Translations under genes and position numbers: made by a program
Origin: Candidatus Pelagibacter sp.
Lineage (GTDB): Bacteria; Pseudomonadota; Alphaproteobacteria; Pelagibacterales; Pelagibacteraceae
Reading direction: 5' to 3'
NCBI GenBank assembly: GCA_028097945.1
Contig: JAOHFJ010000002.1
Coordinates: 12,082 to 76,081, forward strand
Length of the DNA: 64,000 nt
The notes under the pieces: generated by a model
What the model was told of the DNA's origin: nothing
What the model saw: the letters and a program-made list of their open reading frames with translations, nothing else
Databases searched by the model: none
Part shown: one piece after another, positions 46,396-55,731 of the stretch
Numbering within the stretch: the first letter of the stretch is position 1
Layout: the number at the start of each line of letters is the position of its first letter

Positions 46396-47123
46396 TATTG
46401 TAAATTTGTTAAGTTAGCATTGGTAAAAATATTCTGAACATCATCTAACTCCTCTAAAGCAGTTAAAACCTCAATTATTTTCTCGCTACTATTTTTTGAT
46501 AAATCTATATAATTGAGAGGCCTCCATTCTATTGAAGAATAATTAAATGCATCGATTTTTTTTTCAAGCTCAGTTTTTATCTTATAGAAGTCCTCTTTTT
46601 CAGTGATTATTTCAAAAACATCATTCAAATTAATACAATCTTTGGCCCCAGCATTAATTGTAATTTCAAATATTTCCTCCTCTTTTATTTTATCTTTTTG
46701 AACATGGATAACGCCATCATTAGAAAATAAGTGAGCTGTAGACCCGGTCTCACCCAGTCTTCCACCATTTTTTTGTAATACAGTTCTAATGCTAGATGCA
46801 GATCTATTTTTATTATCGGTAAGTGTTTCTATTATCAAAGCTATATTAGATGGTCCAAATCCTTCATACCTTAAATTCTCATAATTTTTGTTACCGCTCA
46901 TTTCTGATTTGCTTATTGCTCTTGAAATATTATCTTTTGGCATATTAGCTTGTTTAGCAGCTTGAATAGCTGTTCTTAATCTTGGATTCATTTCAGGATC
47001 TTTATCTCCTAATTTTGCAGCAACAGTTATCTCTCTTGAAAGTTTAGAAAAGATTTTAGATCTTTCTTTATCTGCTCTACCTTTTTTATGTTTTATGCCT
47101 GCCCAATGTGAGTGTCCTGCCAT
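46395..47123 (-). CDS. yebC: YebC/PmpR-family protein (TACO1-like)
   Basis: The 242-residue protein starts MAGHSHWAGIKHKKGRADKERSKIFSKLSREI and has NMPKDNISRAISK, NLRYEGFGPSNIALIIETLTDNKNRSASSIRTVLQKNGG and GSTAHLF, all diagnostic of the family. Members were described as transcription regulators and more recently as ribosome-associated factors that help translate proline-rich stretches. Its stop overlaps the RuvC start by one base. Confidence 0.95.
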   Translation of the reverse strand: MAGHSHWAGIKHKKGRADKERSKIFSKLSREITVAAKLGDKDPEMNPRLRTAIQAAKQANMPKDNISRAISKSEMSGNKNYENLRYEGFGPSNIALIIETLTDNKNRSASSIRTVLQKNGGRLGETGSTAHLFSNDGVIHVQKDKIKEEEIFEITINAGAKDCINLNDVFEIITEKEDFYKIKTELEKKIDAFNYSSIEWRPLNYIDLSKNSSEKIIEVLTALEELDDVQNIFTNANLTNLQ

Positions 47124-47125
47124 GA

Positions 47126-47932
47126 CTATTTAGCTAAACTACCTCCATATATTATTCTAGTGATTTTATTGGCTAAGCCAGTTTCAAAATTTGTTTCAAC
47201 AATTACTCCAGACAATGTACCTTCACCTTCAGCAGGAAAATGACTTATCGCATTCTTATCTTTAAAAAATTTTTTAATTGAATTTTCTTTATTCATGCCA
47301 ATTACAGAATTATAGTCACCACACATGCCTATATCTGTCTGATAAGCTGTCCCCCCATCTAAAATACGCGTGTCAGCTGTAGGAACGTGAGTATGTGTTC
47401 CAATAACACAAGTGGCTTGACCATCAAAAAAATGACCGGCTGCCATTTTTTCACTTGTAATTTCACCATGAAAATCTACTACTAAAAAATCAACGTCTTT
47501 TTTTAATTTCATTTTATTACGAATTTCTTTAGCCGTTATAAAAACATCTTCAGTTTTTCTCATAAAAACGTTTCCCATGAGGTTTATTACCCCAACTTTA
47601 AATTTTTTATCTTTTGAAAAATATATTTTATATCCTCTACCAGGAGAACCGTTTACAAGATTTGCAGGCCTTAATAATCTACTTTCTTTTTCTATAAAGT
47701 CTGGTGTTTCTTTCTTGTCCCAAATATGATTCCCAGAAGTTATTACATCAACTCCTATTTTAAAAAAATCCTCCGATATTTTTTGAGTAATCCCTCTTCC
47801 ATCGTCTGAAGCATTTTCGCCATTTACTATTACAAAATTAATTTTATTGGTTTTAATTAAATCAGGTAATTTGTCAGATAAAGCCTTCCTGCCAGATGCA
47901 CCCATTATATCTCCTAAAATTAAAATGTTCAT
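47126..47932 (-). CDS. Metallophosphoesterase, YmdB/TIGR00282 family
   Basis: The 268-residue protein starts MNILILGDIMGASGRKALSDKLPDL and has VIVNGENASDDGRGIT, DVITSGNHIWDKKE, VDFHGEITSEKMA, GTHTHVPTADTRIL and GYQTDIGMCGDYNSVIG-like TDIGMCGDYNSVIG, giving the two-metal site of this family. Relatives hydrolyse 2',3'-cyclic nucleotides; the physiological substrate is unclear. It overlaps the cyclo-ligase gene by one base and precedes yebC by 2 bases. Confidence 0.9.
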   Translation of the reverse strand: MNILILGDIMGASGRKALSDKLPDLIKTNKINFVIVNGENASDDGRGITQKISEDFFKIGVDVITSGNHIWDKKETPDFIEKESRLLRPANLVNGSPGRGYKIYFSKDKKFKVGVINLMGNVFMRKTEDVFITAKEIRNKMKLKKDVDFLVVDFHGEITSEKMAAGHFFDGQATCVIGTHTHVPTADTRILDGGTAYQTDIGMCGDYNSVIGMNKENSIKKFFKDKNAISHFPAEGEGTLSGVIVETNFETGLANKITRIIYGGSLAK

Positions 47933-48483
47933 TAATAAATTCCTTTTTCTGTAATTATAAAATCCATTTTTACATCATTTTGATTTATCGGAAGTTTATG
48001 ATGTTTTTGAAACGAAAAAGCAACACCAACAGTTAAAATATTTTTAAACTGCTTTAAATATTTATTTAGATAACGATCGTAGTATCCTTTGCCATATCCT
48101 AATCTGTATTTGTTTTCATCAAAAGCTAACATAGGAACTAACATAATATCAGGAACCTTAGCTTGAGTTTTAGCTGGCTCCAGTATTCCAAATTCATTAA
48201 CAAATAATACTTCTCTTTTTTTCCAAGAAAAAAAATTCATAAGACTATTTTTGTTAGTTACTGGAAGTAAAATATCTCCTGATAAAATATTTTTAAATTC
48301 TAAAATTTTAAGAACGTTCAATTCGAAATTAGCAGGATAATATAAACCTATCTTGATAATTTTTTTTTTGACTTTTAATTGAATTAATTTTAATAAAGGT
48401 AAAAAAAATTTTTCATCTATATCAAAATATTTTTTTTTCCTAAGACTCAAATATTTTTTTCTTAGTTGGATTTTTTGCTGCAT
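47932..48483 (-). CDS. 5-Formyltetrahydrofolate cyclo-ligase
   Basis: The 183-residue protein has the N-terminal QLRKKYLSLRKK, IGLYYPANFELNV, VPMLAFDENKYRLGYGKGYYDRYL (nucleotide/phosphate site) and ILTVGVAFSFQ. It recycles 5-formyl-THF to 5,10-methenyl-THF. The zapA-cyclo-ligase order is widespread in proteobacteria, where the 6S RNA gene often lies between; here there are no bases between the zapA stop and this start. Confidence 0.9.
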   Translation of the reverse strand: MQQKIQLRKKYLSLRKKKYFDIDEKFFLPLLKLIQLKVKKKIIKIGLYYPANFELNVLKILEFKNILSGDILLPVTNKNSLMNFFSWKKREVLFVNEFGILEPAKTQAKVPDIMLVPMLAFDENKYRLGYGKGYYDRYLNKYLKQFKNILTVGVAFSFQKHHKLPINQNDVKMDFIITEKGIY

Positions 48484-48930
48484 CTACTGTATTTCAGACA
48501 GCGACTCTGTATTTGAAATTATTTTTTCAAGTGATTGAGTGGTTTTATCAAGCATTGACTCATATAAAGAATTATTTTCTTCAATTGTTTTTTTAAAACC
48601 GTCTAATTCTTTATTCAAATTTTTGATCTCAATATCTTTTCCTTCTTTATACTTAATTGCCAAAGATCTAATTTCTTTAAATTTATTAGAAATCTCATCT
48701 AGTTTTTTTTTCTGGTTAGTGACTTTTTGTTTTAAATCAAAGTAGTCATCAATTAATTGGATAGTGGTAATTAATAAAAGCTTATTTTCACCAATATTTC
48801 CTAACTTATCTTTTAACTCTGTATATTTTTTATCCAAAAATTTTGTTAATTTTTTAAGAGACTCCTCCTGACCATCGTCGCATGAAAGTAAATAGTCTTT
48901 GTTGTTAAATTTTATATTTACATTTGCCAT
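48484..48930 (-). CDS. zapA: Cell division protein ZapA
   Basis: The 148-residue protein has the ZapA head [43 protein letters not shown] and KLLLITTIQLIDDYFDL, then a long C-terminal coiled coil (about 65-140). ZapA crosslinks FtsZ filaments. It overlaps the upstream coiled-coil gene by 13 bases, as expected for the alphaproteobacterial DUF4164/ZapB-like plus ZapA pair. Confidence 0.88.
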   Translation of the reverse strand: MANVNIKFNNKDYLLSCDDGQEESLKKLTKFLDKKYTELKDKLGNIGENKLLLITTIQLIDDYFDLKQKVTNQKKKLDEISNKFKEIRSLAIKYKEGKDIEIKNLNKELDGFKKTIEENNSLYESMLDKTTQSLEKIISNTESLSEIQ

Positions 48931-49241
48931 TTATCAATCTCACTAACTAAATTTTCAGTTTCTTTACTTAATTCCTCAATTTCTTGATTGAACTTATCTT
49001 CTAATTCAGATCTTTTATTAACTTCTGATTGCATCTTTTTTATTTTTTCTTTTAAATATTTATGCTCTCTCATTAATTCTTCATTTTTTTTTTCAATTTC
49101 TTTTTTTTGATCAGCAAGTTCATTTTTTTCAGTTCTTATTTTTTCCAGCTCATAACCTGGCTGTGAATAACTTAAAGATAGTGAGTTTAATTTATCAATA
49201 AGTTGGTTTAAATTTTGTTCTTTCTTTTCAAAACTGCTCAT
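48918..49241 (-). CDS. Small coiled-coil protein upstream of zapA (DUF4164/ZapB-like)
   Basis: Almost the whole 107 residues are heptad coiled coil rich in Glu and Lys, with no membrane segment or catalytic motif. In alphaproteobacteria a protein of this kind is encoded just before zapA and is thought to assist Z-ring assembly. The name rests on position and composition only. Its start is divergent from tkt, 57 bases from the tkt GTG chosen here. Confidence 0.65.
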   Translation of the reverse strand: MSSFEKKEQNLNQLIDKLNSLSLSYSQPGYELEKIRTEKNELADQKKEIEKKNEELMREHKYLKEKIKKMQSEVNKRSELEDKFNQEIEELSKETENLVSEIDKWQM

Positions 49242-49298
49242 AAAGACTTATACCATAATATTGATATAGTTAGTTTAAGTCTATATAGGTATTGCAAT

Positions 49299-51281
49299 GT
49301 GACTGTAAAATTTAATCAATTATCAAACGCAATTAGATTTTTATCGATTGACGCTGTGCAAAAAGCTAACTCGGGTCATCCTGGCATGCCTATGGGAATG
49401 TCCGATGTAGCAACAGTGCTATTTAAATACCACCTGAGGTTTAATCCTAAAAATCCCAACTGGATTAACCGTGATAGATTTATTTTATCTGCTGGACACG
49501 GTTCAATGTTGCTTTACTCTCTTTTGTATCTTTGTGGCTACAAAAGTATTTCAATTGAGGATATAAAAAATTTTCGACAGCTTAATTCTATCTGTGCTGG
49601 ACATCCTGAGTACAAAAAAGGTTCTGGAATTGAGACGACTACTGGACCTTTAGGACAAGGGTTAGGAAACGCTGTAGGTATGGCAATAGCAGAAGAAATA
49701 TTCAGAAAAAAATTTAGTTCTTCTGTCATTAATAACAAAACCTATGTAATTGCGAGTGACGGAGACTTAATGGAGGGAATTAGTCATGAAGTAATGAGTC
49801 TAGCTGGCCATCTAAAATTAAAGAATTTAATAGTTTTTTTTGACAATAATAAAATTTCAATTGACGGTTCAACATCGCTTAGTGTTTCAGATGATTACAA
49901 AAAAAGATTTGAGTCGTACGGTTGGAGCTTTTTAGAGGTAAACGGTCACAATGAAAAACAAATTTCAAAAGCGATCACAAAAGCATCAAAGTCAAAAAAA
50001 CCTACAATAATATCTTGTAAAACTATAATAGGATTTGGATCACCTAATAAATCTGGTAAAGCTTCCTCTCACGGCTCTCCATTAGGAGATGAGGAAATAG
50101 CTTTAGTGAGAAGAAAACTAAAATGGAACAACCAGCCATTTGAAGTGCCTCAAGAAATACTAGATGAATGGAGAAATATAGGTAACAAGGGTGAGCAACT
50201 GGAAAATAAATGGCTTGAAACAGTCAATAAAAAAAATCCTAAAATTAAAAATGAACTTAACAGCGCTAATGAGAAATTGGATTTGAACGGTTTAGAAAAT
50301 TTAATTCGTCAAGAAAAAGATAAACATTTTGAAACTAAGCCAAGTTTAGCTACACGACAATGCTCGATGGCCGCTATAGAAAAAATTTCTGCTTTTCTTC
50401 CTGAATTAATAGGTGGTTCTGCAGATTTAAGTGGTTCCAATAATACAAAAACAAATAATTCTAAAATTATAAACTCTAAAAATTTTAATGGAAATTATAT
50501 TCATTATGGAGTTAGAGAACATGGTATGGCAGCAGTTATGAATGGTTTAGCTCTTTATGGAGGTTTAATACCTTATGGTGGAACATTTTTAATATTCTCA
50601 GATTATTGTAAACCCTCTATAAGACTCTCTGCTTTAATGGGTCTTAAAGTAATTTATGTTTTTTCACACGACTCGATTGGTCTTGGTGAAGATGGTCCTA
50701 CTCACCAACCTATAGAACAACTTACTGGGTTAAGAGCAATTCCGAATTTAAATGTCTTCAGGCCAGCAGATATTAATGAAACATTTGAATGTTGGGAAAT
50801 TGCTTTAAAAAGTGAAAATACCCCAAGTGCTATTGCTTTATCGAGACAAAAAGTTCCTTACATCAATCCAAGCAATTCTAAAGAGAATAAATGTGAAAAA
50901 GGAGCCTATGAAGTTAATTTAACTTCGCATGAGAGCAATGTAACATTGGTTGCTTCAGGTACTGAGGTAGAACTTGCCTTAAAAGTTCAAAATAAACTTA
51001 AAGAAAACAATATCCACTCGAAAGTAGTTTCAATGCCATGTATGGAGCTTTTTGATAAACAACCTGAAGATTACCGGAAAGATATTTTAGAAGAAAACTC
51101 ATTGATCATTACATTAGAAGCTGGAAGCGTAATGTCTTGGCAAAAATATATTAAAAATAAAGGTGCCAATTTAGGTATAGATAAATTTGGTGAAAGTGCT
51201 CCATACAAAGAAATTTACAAACATTTTAAATTATCAGAGGAAGATATAACAAATTTAATTCAAAAAAAATTGAGAGAGTAA
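49299..51281 (+). CDS. tkt: Transketolase
   Basis: From a GTG at 49299 the enzyme has 660 residues, the family norm. Motifs are [58 protein letters not shown], the ThDP site [30 protein letters not shown] and [18 protein letters not shown]. The frame is open upstream to 49215, but that 28-residue addition would run into the start of the divergent coiled-coil gene and has no homology sense. AGGT sits 8 bases before the GTG. It heads tkt-pgk-fba, joining the pentose phosphate route to gluconeogenesis. Confidence 0.95.
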   Translation: MTVKFNQLSNAIRFLSIDAVQKANSGHPGMPMGMSDVATVLFKYHLRFNPKNPNWINRDRFILSAGHGSMLLYSLLYLCGYKSISIEDIKNFRQLNSICAGHPEYKKGSGIETTTGPLGQGLGNAVGMAIAEEIFRKKFSSSVINNKTYVIASDGDLMEGISHEVMSLAGHLKLKNLIVFFDNNKISIDGSTSLSVSDDYKKRFESYGWSFLEVNGHNEKQISKAITKASKSKKPTIISCKTIIGFGSPNKSGKASSHGSPLGDEEIALVRRKLKWNNQPFEVPQEILDEWRNIGNKGEQLENKWLETVNKKNPKIKNELNSANEKLDLNGLENLIRQEKDKHFETKPSLATRQCSMAAIEKISAFLPELIGGSADLSGSNNTKTNNSKIINSKNFNGNYIHYGVREHGMAAVMNGLALYGGLIPYGGTFLIFSDYCKPSIRLSALMGLKVIYVFSHDSIGLGEDGPTHQPIEQLTGLRAIPNLNVFRPADINETFECWEIALKSENTPSAIALSRQKVPYINPSNSKENKCEKGAYEVNLTSHESNVTLVASGTEVELALKVQNKLKENNIHSKVVSMPCMELFDKQPEDYRKDILEENSLIITLEAGSVMSWQKYIKNKGANLGIDKFGESAPYKEIYKHFKLSEEDITNLIQKKLRE

Positions 51282-51290
51282 TAGAAGTCG

Positions 51291-52481
51291 ATGGGTGAAA
51301 TAAATTTCTTTCCTGACGATTTAGAAATCAAAGATCAAAAGATAATTCTTAGATTAGATTTAAATGTTCCAATTAAAGATAAAGTTATAAAAGATGATAC
51401 AAGAATTACTTTATGTTTACCTTTTATAAATAGACTAATTGAAAAAAAAGCAAAAATTATAATTATTAGTCATTTAGGTCGACCAAAAGGAATTAATGTC
51501 TCTGACCTATCTTTAATACCTATCTACAAATATCTCAAAGATGCGCTTCAAACTAATGTTTATTTTTTTAGAGGAACTTTTGATGGTGAAACTAAAGAAA
51601 AATTTTCTCACCTAAAAGGAGGTGAGGTAATATTAATTGAGAATATAAGATTTTTTAAAGAGGAAACCGAAGATGGCCAAGATTTTTCAAAAAAGTTAGG
51701 AGAACTTGGCGACATTTATATTAATGATGCATTTTCATGCTCCCATAGGAAACAAGCTTCTGTGCATAGTATAACAAAATTTGTAAAAAAAAGTTATGCA
51801 GGTCCATTATTAAAAAAAGAAATAACGGCAATAAATCTTGTTATAAAAAATAAAAAAGAACCAGTCACTTGCATTATCGGAGGATCAAAAATTTCTACAA
51901 AGATTAATGTTATTACTAATCTTATAAAAAAAGTAAACAATATAGTAATTGTTGGAGCAATGGCTAATAATTTCTTCGTTCATAAGAATTTAAAAGTTGG
52001 TAAATCTTTAATTGAAAAAAATACAAAAGAGATAATAGCAAATATTTATAAAAAAGCAGAGGAACACAATTGTAAAATATTAATACCTGAAGATTGCATG
52101 GTAGGAATAGACTTTGAGGGAACCGGTAAAAATAAAAATCTTGATGAGATTCAAGAAAATGAAATAATTTTAGATATTGGCTTCAATACAATCAAAAAAA
52201 TTCAAAAAAAGATAAACGAGTCTAATACTGTTCTTTGGAATGGACCAGCCGGGTATTTTGAAAATAAGAACTTCTTAAAAGGCACATTATCGATTGCAGA
52301 AAATATCTCTAAAAATACTATTGAAAAATCTTTAATATCTATTCTTGGAGGTGGAGATACCCTCGCAGCAATAAATAAAAGTAATGACAAACTTACTTTC
52401 TCTCACTTATCAACAGCAGGAGGAGCATTTTTAGAATACTTAGAAGGAAAAGACTTGCCTGGTATAAGTGTTTTAAAATAA
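51291..52481 (+). CDS. pgk: Phosphoglycerate kinase
   Basis: The 396-residue kinase has RLDLNVPIKDKVIKDDTRI, IISHLGRPKG, LIENIRFFKEE, INDAFSCSHRKQASVHSI, ILGGSKxSxK-like CIIGGSKISTKI, LWNGPAGYFE and SILGGGDTLAAI. It interconverts 1,3-bisphosphoglycerate and 3-phosphoglycerate. It lies 9 bases after tkt. Glyceraldehyde-3-phosphate dehydrogenase, often encoded between tkt and pgk in alphaproteobacteria, is not there. Confidence 0.95.
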   Translation: MGEINFFPDDLEIKDQKIILRLDLNVPIKDKVIKDDTRITLCLPFINRLIEKKAKIIIISHLGRPKGINVSDLSLIPIYKYLKDALQTNVYFFRGTFDGETKEKFSHLKGGEVILIENIRFFKEETEDGQDFSKKLGELGDIYINDAFSCSHRKQASVHSITKFVKKSYAGPLLKKEITAINLVIKNKKEPVTCIIGGSKISTKINVITNLIKKVNNIVIVGAMANNFFVHKNLKVGKSLIEKNTKEIIANIYKKAEEHNCKILIPEDCMVGIDFEGTGKNKNLDEIQENEIILDIGFNTIKKIQKKINESNTVLWNGPAGYFENKNFLKGTLSIAENISKNTIEKSLISILGGGDTLAAINKSNDKLTFSHLSTAGGAFLEYLEGKDLPGISVLK

Positions 52482-52490
52482 ATAATCGCT

Positions 52491-53507
52491 ATGACATTAA
52501 ATGAAATAGCTAAAAAAATGTGTGCTAAAGGAAAAGGTATCCTTGCTGCAGATGAAAGTACTGGAACAATAGCTAAAAGATTTAAAAGTATAAATGTTGA
52601 AAATTTAGAAAAGAATAGATTAAATTTTAGGCAAACTCTTTTTAGTTCAAGTGCAATGAAGGATTATATAGGAGGAGTAATTTTATTTGATGAAACTATT
52701 AGACAGAAAACTTCATCAGGTCTTTCCATTCCAGAGCTAATTTCCAAGCACGGCGCCATACCGGGAATAAAAGTAGATAAAGGCGCTAAGTCATTAGCTG
52801 GATCTGAAGATGAAACAATTACCGAAGGTTTAGACGGATTACGTGAAAGATTAAAAGAATATTATGGTTTAGGAGCAAGATTTACAAAATGGAGAGCGGT
52901 CTATAAAATCTCAGAAAAGTTCCCCTCTTCTCAATCAATTAAGTCTAATGCACATGCTTTAGCAAGATATGCAGCACTAGTGCAAGAAGCTCAAATGGTC
53001 CCTATTGTAGAACCAGAAGTATTAATGGATGGTTCTCATAACATTGAAAAATGTTATCAAGTTACTACTAACGTACTTAACGAATGTTACAATGAACTTG
53101 AAATTCATAAAGTTGACTTGAAAGGAACTGTATTAAAACCAAACATGATAATACCTGGTTCAGACTGCAAAGATAAATCTAATTCTGAAGAAATTGCAAA
53201 AAAAACTTTGGATTGTTTAAAAAAAAATGTTCCAAATGATGTCCCTGGAATCGCTTTTTTGTCGGGTGGACAATCTGAAATTGAGTCTAGTAAAAATTTG
53301 AATGAAATAAACAAAATTAATGATAGTAATTTTTTGATTACATTTTCGTACGGGAGAGGTTTACAGTCTAGCGCTTTGAAAGCATTTGGAAAAAATCAAG
53401 AAAATACTGAAAATATTCAAAAAGCTTTTAATCATAGAGCTAAAATGAATGGTTTATCTTCAAAAGGAAAATGGTCTGAAGATTTAGAAAAAGAGTCTGC
53501 AGCTTAA
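52491..53507 (+). CDS. fba: Class I fructose-bisphosphate aldolase
   Basis: The 338-residue protein is the metal-independent, Schiff-base type: GILAADESTGTIAKRF, GVILFDETIRQ, FTKWRAVYKI, MVPIVEPEVLMDGSH, VDLKGTVLKPNMIIPG (the lysine before PNMI) and GIAFLSGGQSE. It splits or forms fructose-1,6-bisphosphate and resembles eukaryotic-type class I aldolases. It follows pgk by 9 bases in the same operon. Confidence 0.95.
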   Translation: MTLNEIAKKMCAKGKGILAADESTGTIAKRFKSINVENLEKNRLNFRQTLFSSSAMKDYIGGVILFDETIRQKTSSGLSIPELISKHGAIPGIKVDKGAKSLAGSEDETITEGLDGLRERLKEYYGLGARFTKWRAVYKISEKFPSSQSIKSNAHALARYAALVQEAQMVPIVEPEVLMDGSHNIEKCYQVTTNVLNECYNELEIHKVDLKGTVLKPNMIIPGSDCKDKSNSEEIAKKTLDCLKKNVPNDVPGIAFLSGGQSEIESSKNLNEINKINDSNFLITFSYGRGLQSSALKAFGKNQENTENIQKAFNHRAKMNGLSSKGKWSEDLEKESAA

Positions 53508-53512
53508 TACCT

Positions 53513-54115
53513 TTGAAGAAGTCAATATATTTAATTTCACCAAATAAAATAGATAAAAATTTTTATCACGATTTAGATAAAGTTCTTTCAGTCAAAAATG
53601 TAAAATTTTTTCAGTTACGTTTAAAAAAAGTAGAACAGAAATCCCTTTTCAAGATAGCTCGTAATATTAAAAAGATAACTAAAAAACATAAAGTAAAATT
53701 AATAATTAATGATGACTATATTTTAGCATCAAAAATTAATGCCGATGGTTGCCACATGGGTCAACTTGATGGATCTATTTTAAAAGCTAGAAAAAAACTT
53801 AAAAAAAAAATATTAGGGATTACATGCCATAACTCTAAAGAGCTTGCAAAAATTGCAATAAAAAATAAGGCAGATTATGTTGCGTTTGGATCTTTTTTTA
53901 AATCTAAACTTAAGCAGAATGCAAAAAAAGCAAATCTTCATATTTTAAGATGGGCCAAAAAGAATGTAAAAAAACCAATTGTTGCAATTGGTGGAATTAA
54001 TAATAAAAATTACAAAAAACTAATGAAAGCAGGAGCAAAATATATTGCAATATCAAGTTTTATCTGGGATAACCCGAAATTAAAACCACAACTTGCAATT
54101 AGAAAATTCAAATGA
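53513..54115 (+). CDS. thiE: Thiamine-phosphate synthase
   Basis: The 200-residue TIM-barrel protein starts at a TTG and shows KFFQLRLKK, LIINDDYILASKINADGCHMGQLD, GITCHNSKELAKIA, DYVAFGSFFKSKLK and PIVAIGGINNKNYKKLMKAGAKYIAISSFI, the ThiE pattern, although lysine-rich and slightly divergent. It joins HMP-PP to the thiazole phosphate. A TenI-like role is the alternative. It follows fba by 5 bases and overlaps efp by ATGA. Confidence 0.82.
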   Translation: MKKSIYLISPNKIDKNFYHDLDKVLSVKNVKFFQLRLKKVEQKSLFKIARNIKKITKKHKVKLIINDDYILASKINADGCHMGQLDGSILKARKKLKKKILGITCHNSKELAKIAIKNKADYVAFGSFFKSKLKQNAKKANLHILRWAKKNVKKPIVAIGGINNKNYKKLMKAGAKYIAISSFIWDNPKLKPQLAIRKFK

Positions 54116-54675
54116 AAATAACTGCTATTGAAATAAAACCTGGAATGATAATCGAACATAAAAATGACTATTGGAATGTTCTTAAAACTCAACATGTAAA
54201 ACCAGGGAAAGGCGGTGCATTCAATCAAGTGGAGCTTAAAAGTGTAATTAAAGGTACGAAATTAAATGAAAGATTTCGATCAAGTGAAACAATTGAAAAA
54301 GCAGAAGTAGATGAGAAAAAATTTAACTTTTTATATCTAGATGGAGATAATTGTCACTTTATGGACAATACAACTTTTGAACAAGTTGAAATTCCAAAAT
54401 CTGTTACGGGTGAACATTATAAACTTTTAAAAGAAAATTTAGAGGTAACAATTTCTTTTATGCAAGAAAAACCAATATCCATAGAATTGCCAAATAATAT
54501 TGAATGTATTATCGAAACTACTGACGCAGCAATTAAAAACCAAACTGCCTCCTCATCTTACAAGCCAGCGTTACTTGATTGCGGTATTAAGATAAATGTT
54601 CCACCTTTTATCGAAAGTGGAGAAAAAATTATAATTGATACAAGAACATTAGAATACGTAAAAAGAGTTAATTAA
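54112..54675 (+). CDS. efp: Elongation factor P
   Basis: The 187-residue protein has the KOW-like N-domain (ITAIEIKPGMIIEHKNDYWNVLKTQHVKPGKGGAFNQVELKSV) with the modifiable lysine in PGKGGAF, and the two OB domains ending YKPALLDCGIKINVPPFIESGEKIIIDTRTLEYVKR. It relieves ribosome stalling at polyproline. It is translationally coupled to thiE (ATGA) and overlaps suhB by one base. No epmA/epmB genes are nearby. Confidence 0.96.
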   Translation: MKITAIEIKPGMIIEHKNDYWNVLKTQHVKPGKGGAFNQVELKSVIKGTKLNERFRSSETIEKAEVDEKKFNFLYLDGDNCHFMDNTTFEQVEIPKSVTGEHYKLLKENLEVTISFMQEKPISIELPNNIECIIETTDAAIKNQTASSSYKPALLDCGIKINVPPFIESGEKIIIDTRTLEYVKRVN

Positions 54676-55475
54676 TGAGGTTAAATTCTCCTCAAATTAA
54701 TTTAATCACTAAAGCATGTATAAAAGCTTCAAGGTATCTAATAAGAGATTTTGGTGAAATTGAAAATCTTCAAGTTTCATCAAAAGGACCAGGGGATTTT
54801 GTTTCATCAGCTGATAAAAGAACAGAAAAAATTTTAATTGAGGAATTACAAAAAGCTCATCCTGAGTATGGTATCGTCACAGAAGAGACAGGTATAATAA
54901 ACAAATCAAATGTTAATAACAGATGGATCATTGATCCTATTGATGGAACGATGAATTTTTTAAATGGGGTTCCTCAGTTCGCAATTTCTATTGGATATGA
55001 AGAAAATGGAGAAATAATATGCGGCGTAATTTTTAATCCAATAATGAATGAGATGTTTGTCGCAGAGAAAGGTAATGGAGCATACCTTAACAATTCAAGA
55101 ATGAGAGTTTCAAATAAAAATAAAATCAAAGACGCATTAATAGTCACAGGAGGTCCAAAGGGAGCAAGTAAAATTAAGGAAAAAATTTTTTCCGAATACA
55201 TTAATGTTTCAAACAATGTTTCAAATGTAAGAAAATTTGGAAGTGCTGCATTGGATATGGCTTATGTAGCTTGTGGTAGATTTGATGGATATTGGCAAAG
55301 AGAGCTGAATTATTGGGATATTGCTGCAGGAATAATAATTTTAAAGGAAGCTGGGGGTTTCGTTGATTTTTTTGAAGATGATGTAAACTCACCATTAAAG
55401 AAGAATATTTTAGCCACTAATGCCAATATTCATGATGAATTAAAGGCTATCATAAATAAAAAAGATATTGAGTAA
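54675..55475 (+). CDS. suhB: Inositol monophosphatase-family phosphatase
   Basis: The 266-residue protein has the metal-binding motifs DFVSSADKRTEKILIEEL, IVTEETG, WIIDPIDGTMNFLNGVPQFAISIG and RELNYWDIAAGIIILKEAGG. Substrates in the family include inositol-1-phosphate, histidinol phosphate and NADP; in E. coli SuhB also assists rRNA antitermination. The efp-suhB-rpmE neighbourhood, all translation genes, favours SuhB but does not prove it. Confidence 0.88.
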   Translation: MRLNSPQINLITKACIKASRYLIRDFGEIENLQVSSKGPGDFVSSADKRTEKILIEELQKAHPEYGIVTEETGIINKSNVNNRWIIDPIDGTMNFLNGVPQFAISIGYEENGEIICGVIFNPIMNEMFVAEKGNGAYLNNSRMRVSNKNKIKDALIVTGGPKGASKIKEKIFSEYINVSNNVSNVRKFGSAALDMAYVACGRFDGYWQRELNYWDIAAGIIILKEAGGFVDFFEDDVNSPLKKNILATNANIHDELKAIINKKDIE

Positions 55476-55503
55476 AAACTATTATTAATATAAAACTCCG
55501 TTC

Positions 55504-55728
55504 ATGAAAAAAGACATACATCCAAATTACCATAAAATAAAAGTTGTAATGACTGATGGTTCTGAGTTTGAAACAAGATCAACTTGGGGCAAAGAAAACG
55601 ATGTTTTAAAATTAGATATAGATCCAAAATCTCATTTTGCATGGACTGGTGGCACTCAAAAAATTTTAGATAAAGGCAGAGTGAGTAAATATAATAAGAA
55701 ATTTAGTAACCTTAGATCAAAAAAATAG
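55504..55728 (+). CDS. rpmE: 50S ribosomal protein L31, Cys-less form
   Basis: The 74-residue protein starts [31 protein letters not shown] and ends near [15 protein letters not shown], a typical alphaproteobacterial L31. The zinc cysteines of E. coli L31 are replaced (VVMTDG at the first pair), so it should not bind zinc. It is 28 bases after suhB and 3 bases before trcR. Confidence 0.94.
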   Translation: MKKDIHPNYHKIKVVMTDGSEFETRSTWGKENDVLKLDIDPKSHFAWTGGTQKILDKGRVSKYNKKFSNLRSKK

Positions 55729-55731
55729 ATT

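Noticed and set aside
48470..48500. Expected 6S RNA gene between zapA and the cyclo-ligase gene
   Set aside because: The two genes abut with no bases between, so there is no 6S RNA at this place; it must be elsewhere or absent.
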